This document shows, piece by piece, positions 28,801 through 29,431 of a DNA stretch of 29,431 bases. A program made the position numbers and the translations under genes. Each line of letters opens with the position of its first letter. Position 1 is the stretch's first letter. The DNA lies in the IMG/VR virus record IMGVR_UViG_3300043172_000618, positions 1 through 29,431 of that record, one strand, 5' to 3'. The stretch comes from a virus. A model generated the notes under the pieces. That model worked only from the letters and a program-made list of their open reading frames with translations, was not told the DNA's origin and did no database searches.

Positions 28801-29362
28801 TCCAGATGTTATTGCCACTGGAATCACATCTGGTTTAGCTGATATTGCAAAAGGTGCGAAAACAGCAGAAGAGGCTATGAAAGATTTTGCGATCTCCACA
28901 ATAGAATGGTTAGGTCGTGTAATTGTTCAAACTGCTATTTTAAATGCTTTGAAAAAGGCTGAGTGGTTCACGTCTATTACAGGTGGAGGAATGGTAACTG
29001 GTGGAGGGCATAGTGGAATGGTTGTTGGTGGCAGACCTACTTTTTCAAGAACAATTGACCCTTCCATTTTTGACAATGCTCCAAGATTTCATACAGGTGG
29101 AATTACTGCAGAAGAAGTTCCCATCATTGCTAAAAAGGGAGAAGGTATTTTTACTCAGGAACAAATGAAAGCTCTGGCTCCTGTAGGTGGTGCGCCAGGG
29201 GAAGTTTCTGTGAATATTATTAATAAGACAGGAACTCCAATTACCAGAAGCCAAATTAACACAAAATTTGACAGTGAGAATAACAGAATATTGGATGTGG
29301 TGCTTGAAGCTGCAGCAACAAATAAACGTAATTTTAGAAGAAACCTTCAAGGAGTATTTTAA
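25883..29362 (+). CDS. Tail tape measure protein (TP901 core type)
   Basis: A 1159-residue protein, the longest in the window. About residues 105-325 match the TP901 tape measure core: YDQGLKNLQAISGASNAQLELMGDKMEYVATITKFSTTELAEG, VSAGMMTLFNNGMRASSVGTGLRQVLARL. A long hydrophobic part (about 412-482) may be the membrane-active segment used in DNA entry, and about 700-860 is lysine/glutamate-rich coiled coil. The C-terminus has RFHTGGITAEEVPIIAKKGEGIF-type residues typical of lambda gpH. It sets tail length; at about 0.15 nm per residue, the usual ratio, the tail would be near 170 nm. The TAA overlaps the next ATG. Confidence 0.92.
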   Translation: MTDKQLTLGTLFTAKVHESFAKEMQKLRSTVNGLVKDMKNLEKASKSVADNTKKVEKEQKKGTVTVNKYSKAMNSLLKSMKTVASYGGAALIIRGLTQAMTNGLSVIMEYDQGLKNLQAISGASNAQLELMGDKMEYVATITKFSTTELAEGMVLLTQSGFSAGESIASLDAVTTLATGTLSTMLSTTDLMTTSIRAFGLEAVESGRVADIFANAVNKSKATIDKFRTAFNYVASAASQANVSIEEVSAGMMTLFNNGMRASSVGTGLRQVLARLVAPSSKLRAAFDEYGIALDQITPKTHGLEKALENLAPVLIDNETGLVDMAKAYQLFGLRGAQAISILIKSINTGAFEEAIERVYEVGTSAEMSAKQQEGLAVRWKQLKDRAGVLSVAVGKRGVAGAMGAVIDAGRLLLALMIDFVNSDIGGTVTTIGLVTAAIYGLGIAGGVAAAALGPLLAGIMAFVGPVTAAVSAIAALGVAVVALTTAEQRLAETTEKEIETQLATASALQIHSANLKKLETKYAEGGRHVTAYRAAIERLGVEYPELQDKLNEFGNDFEAVHELLKTTEITAAAKAANLAVENIKRYHKAYVENLKVLESTRARYVAEQKALGEVGAAETSPAKQFKNETKTLDNLAKTYQLYIKANYDSQRAQGLTLRAIKDANGEKLRELGLTKEAIVYIATKAIPMYKQYARDIAYAEKAKTSKNLGAEKKVREAAFKSELKLLNAKLALTEEVHKKEALLKKAQITDSENRANKELAIDKELADKIYTNKDKEYKALAEKYAKLEEGNEKTKSAKFVEFQNKRKLLALKHDTDVAKNALKVFKDNLKTQAKTEKATLKTKIKNAKAELTAVKDIAAKGAESVSAWEDMKLLQVKERLASEMGYEHQAILDSAKIKRDAAVHRLKIEKEALKETEALWLAFPEAFAHAFETASLKVKKAEKAVDNTTQGMRNATKEVEHLRSAWDKIQKQTPDVIATGITSGLADIAKGAKTAEEAMKDFAISTIEWLGRVIVQTAILNALKKAEWFTSITGGGMVTGGGHSGMVVGGRPTFSRTIDPSIFDNAPRFHTGGITAEEVPIIAKKGEGIFTQEQMKALAPVGGAPGEVSVNIINKTGTPITRSQINTKFDSENNRILDVVLEAAATNKRNFRRNLQGVF
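26170..26198 (+). other. GC-rich hairpin inside the tape measure gene
   Basis: CACTCAGGCC (26170-26179) is perfectly complementary to GGCCTGAGTG (26189-26198) with a nine-base loop. It lies about 290 bases into the coding sequence, in an otherwise AT-rich gene. It has no U-tract and so is not a terminator; it could slow ribosomes or be chance. Confidence 0.4.
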
Positions 29363-29431
29363 TGTCTGATTTTGATGTTATTAAAAAACCTGACTGGGAT
29401 TTGTCAACACGCCAAAGAATTAAAGGCCATA
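29362..29431 (+). CDS. Tail gene, truncated at the window edge
   Basis: The ATG overlaps the tape measure TAA (TAATG) with AAGGAG about ten bases upstream. Twenty-three codons are visible (MSDFDVIKKPDWDLSTRQRI and onward) and remain open to the edge. By position it should be a distal tail or minor tail protein, but the visible part does not identify a family. The remainder lies outside the window. Confidence 0.6.
   Translation, partial: MSDFDVIKKPDWDLSTRQRIKGH

Noticed and set aside
1-29431. tRNA genes, CRISPR arrays, insertion sequences, attachment sites and a tail sheath gene
   Set aside because: I looked for cloverleaf-like patterns, regular spacer repeats, transposase ORFs with terminal repeats, and a sheath-sized gene next to the tail tube, and saw none.

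Overview
The window is one continuous structural stretch of a tailed double-stranded DNA phage or prophage. Every convincing gene is on the + strand, packed with short gaps or TAATG/ATGA overlaps and preceded by AAGGAG-type ribosome binding sites. The order is terminase, portal, protease/scaffold, decoration, capsid, neck, tail tube, frameshifted tail chaperone, tape measure, with no sheath or tail-tube/baseplate set of a contractile tail. That points to a long, non-contractile (siphovirus) tail. The DNA is AT-rich. The M15 endolysin without signal peptide and the envelope-type small membrane proteins fit a Gram-negative host, but the host cannot be named from the sequence. No integrase, repressor pair, replication genes, tRNA or CRISPR are seen; those parts of the genome lie outside.

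Layout. 1-849: gene-free, AT-rich DNA with strong C-over-G skew and a 17-bp-arm palindrome at 540-575. 850-1218: one conserved phage ORF. 1219-1589: gene-free, with three hairpins, repeated GGCTTAATCA sites and a promoter-like sequence at 1520-1548. 1590-7517: an operon of small accessory genes, including a YopX-like protein, a predicted nucleotidyltransferase, a radical SAM enzyme, a Cys-rich protein with an internal second start, two paralogous small proteins, two small membrane proteins and a Xre-type regulator. 7521-10679: probable small terminase, a tiny zinc-ribbon protein, an M15 endolysin and the large terminase. 10773-18616: portal, a membrane coiled-coil protein, protease with nested scaffold, decoration protein, major capsid protein, a basic-tailed protein, neck and tail-completion proteins and a small zinc protein. 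18621-20080: major tail protein and the tail assembly chaperone with a textbook -1 frameshift signal. 20120-25880: an unusual block of adhesin-like genes (FnIII, LamG-like, SwmB-like, 21-residue repeats) between chaperone and tape measure. 25883-29362: TP901-type tape measure protein; a further tail gene runs off the right edge.

How they work together: terminase packages DNA through the portal into a capsid built on a scaffold made from inside the protease gene; the neck proteins join it to a tail whose length is set by the tape measure with the frameshifted chaperone; the adhesin block probably supplies surface-binding fibres. The most unusual points are the adhesin block itself, with a duplicated N-terminal anchor domain, an in-frame TGA in one fibre gene followed by a hairpin, and an in-frame TAA separating an anchor from a LamG-like protein; and the nucleotidyltransferase/radical SAM/Cys-rich cassette, whose target is unknown. 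All homology statements come from reading the sequences and remembering families; no database search was run.
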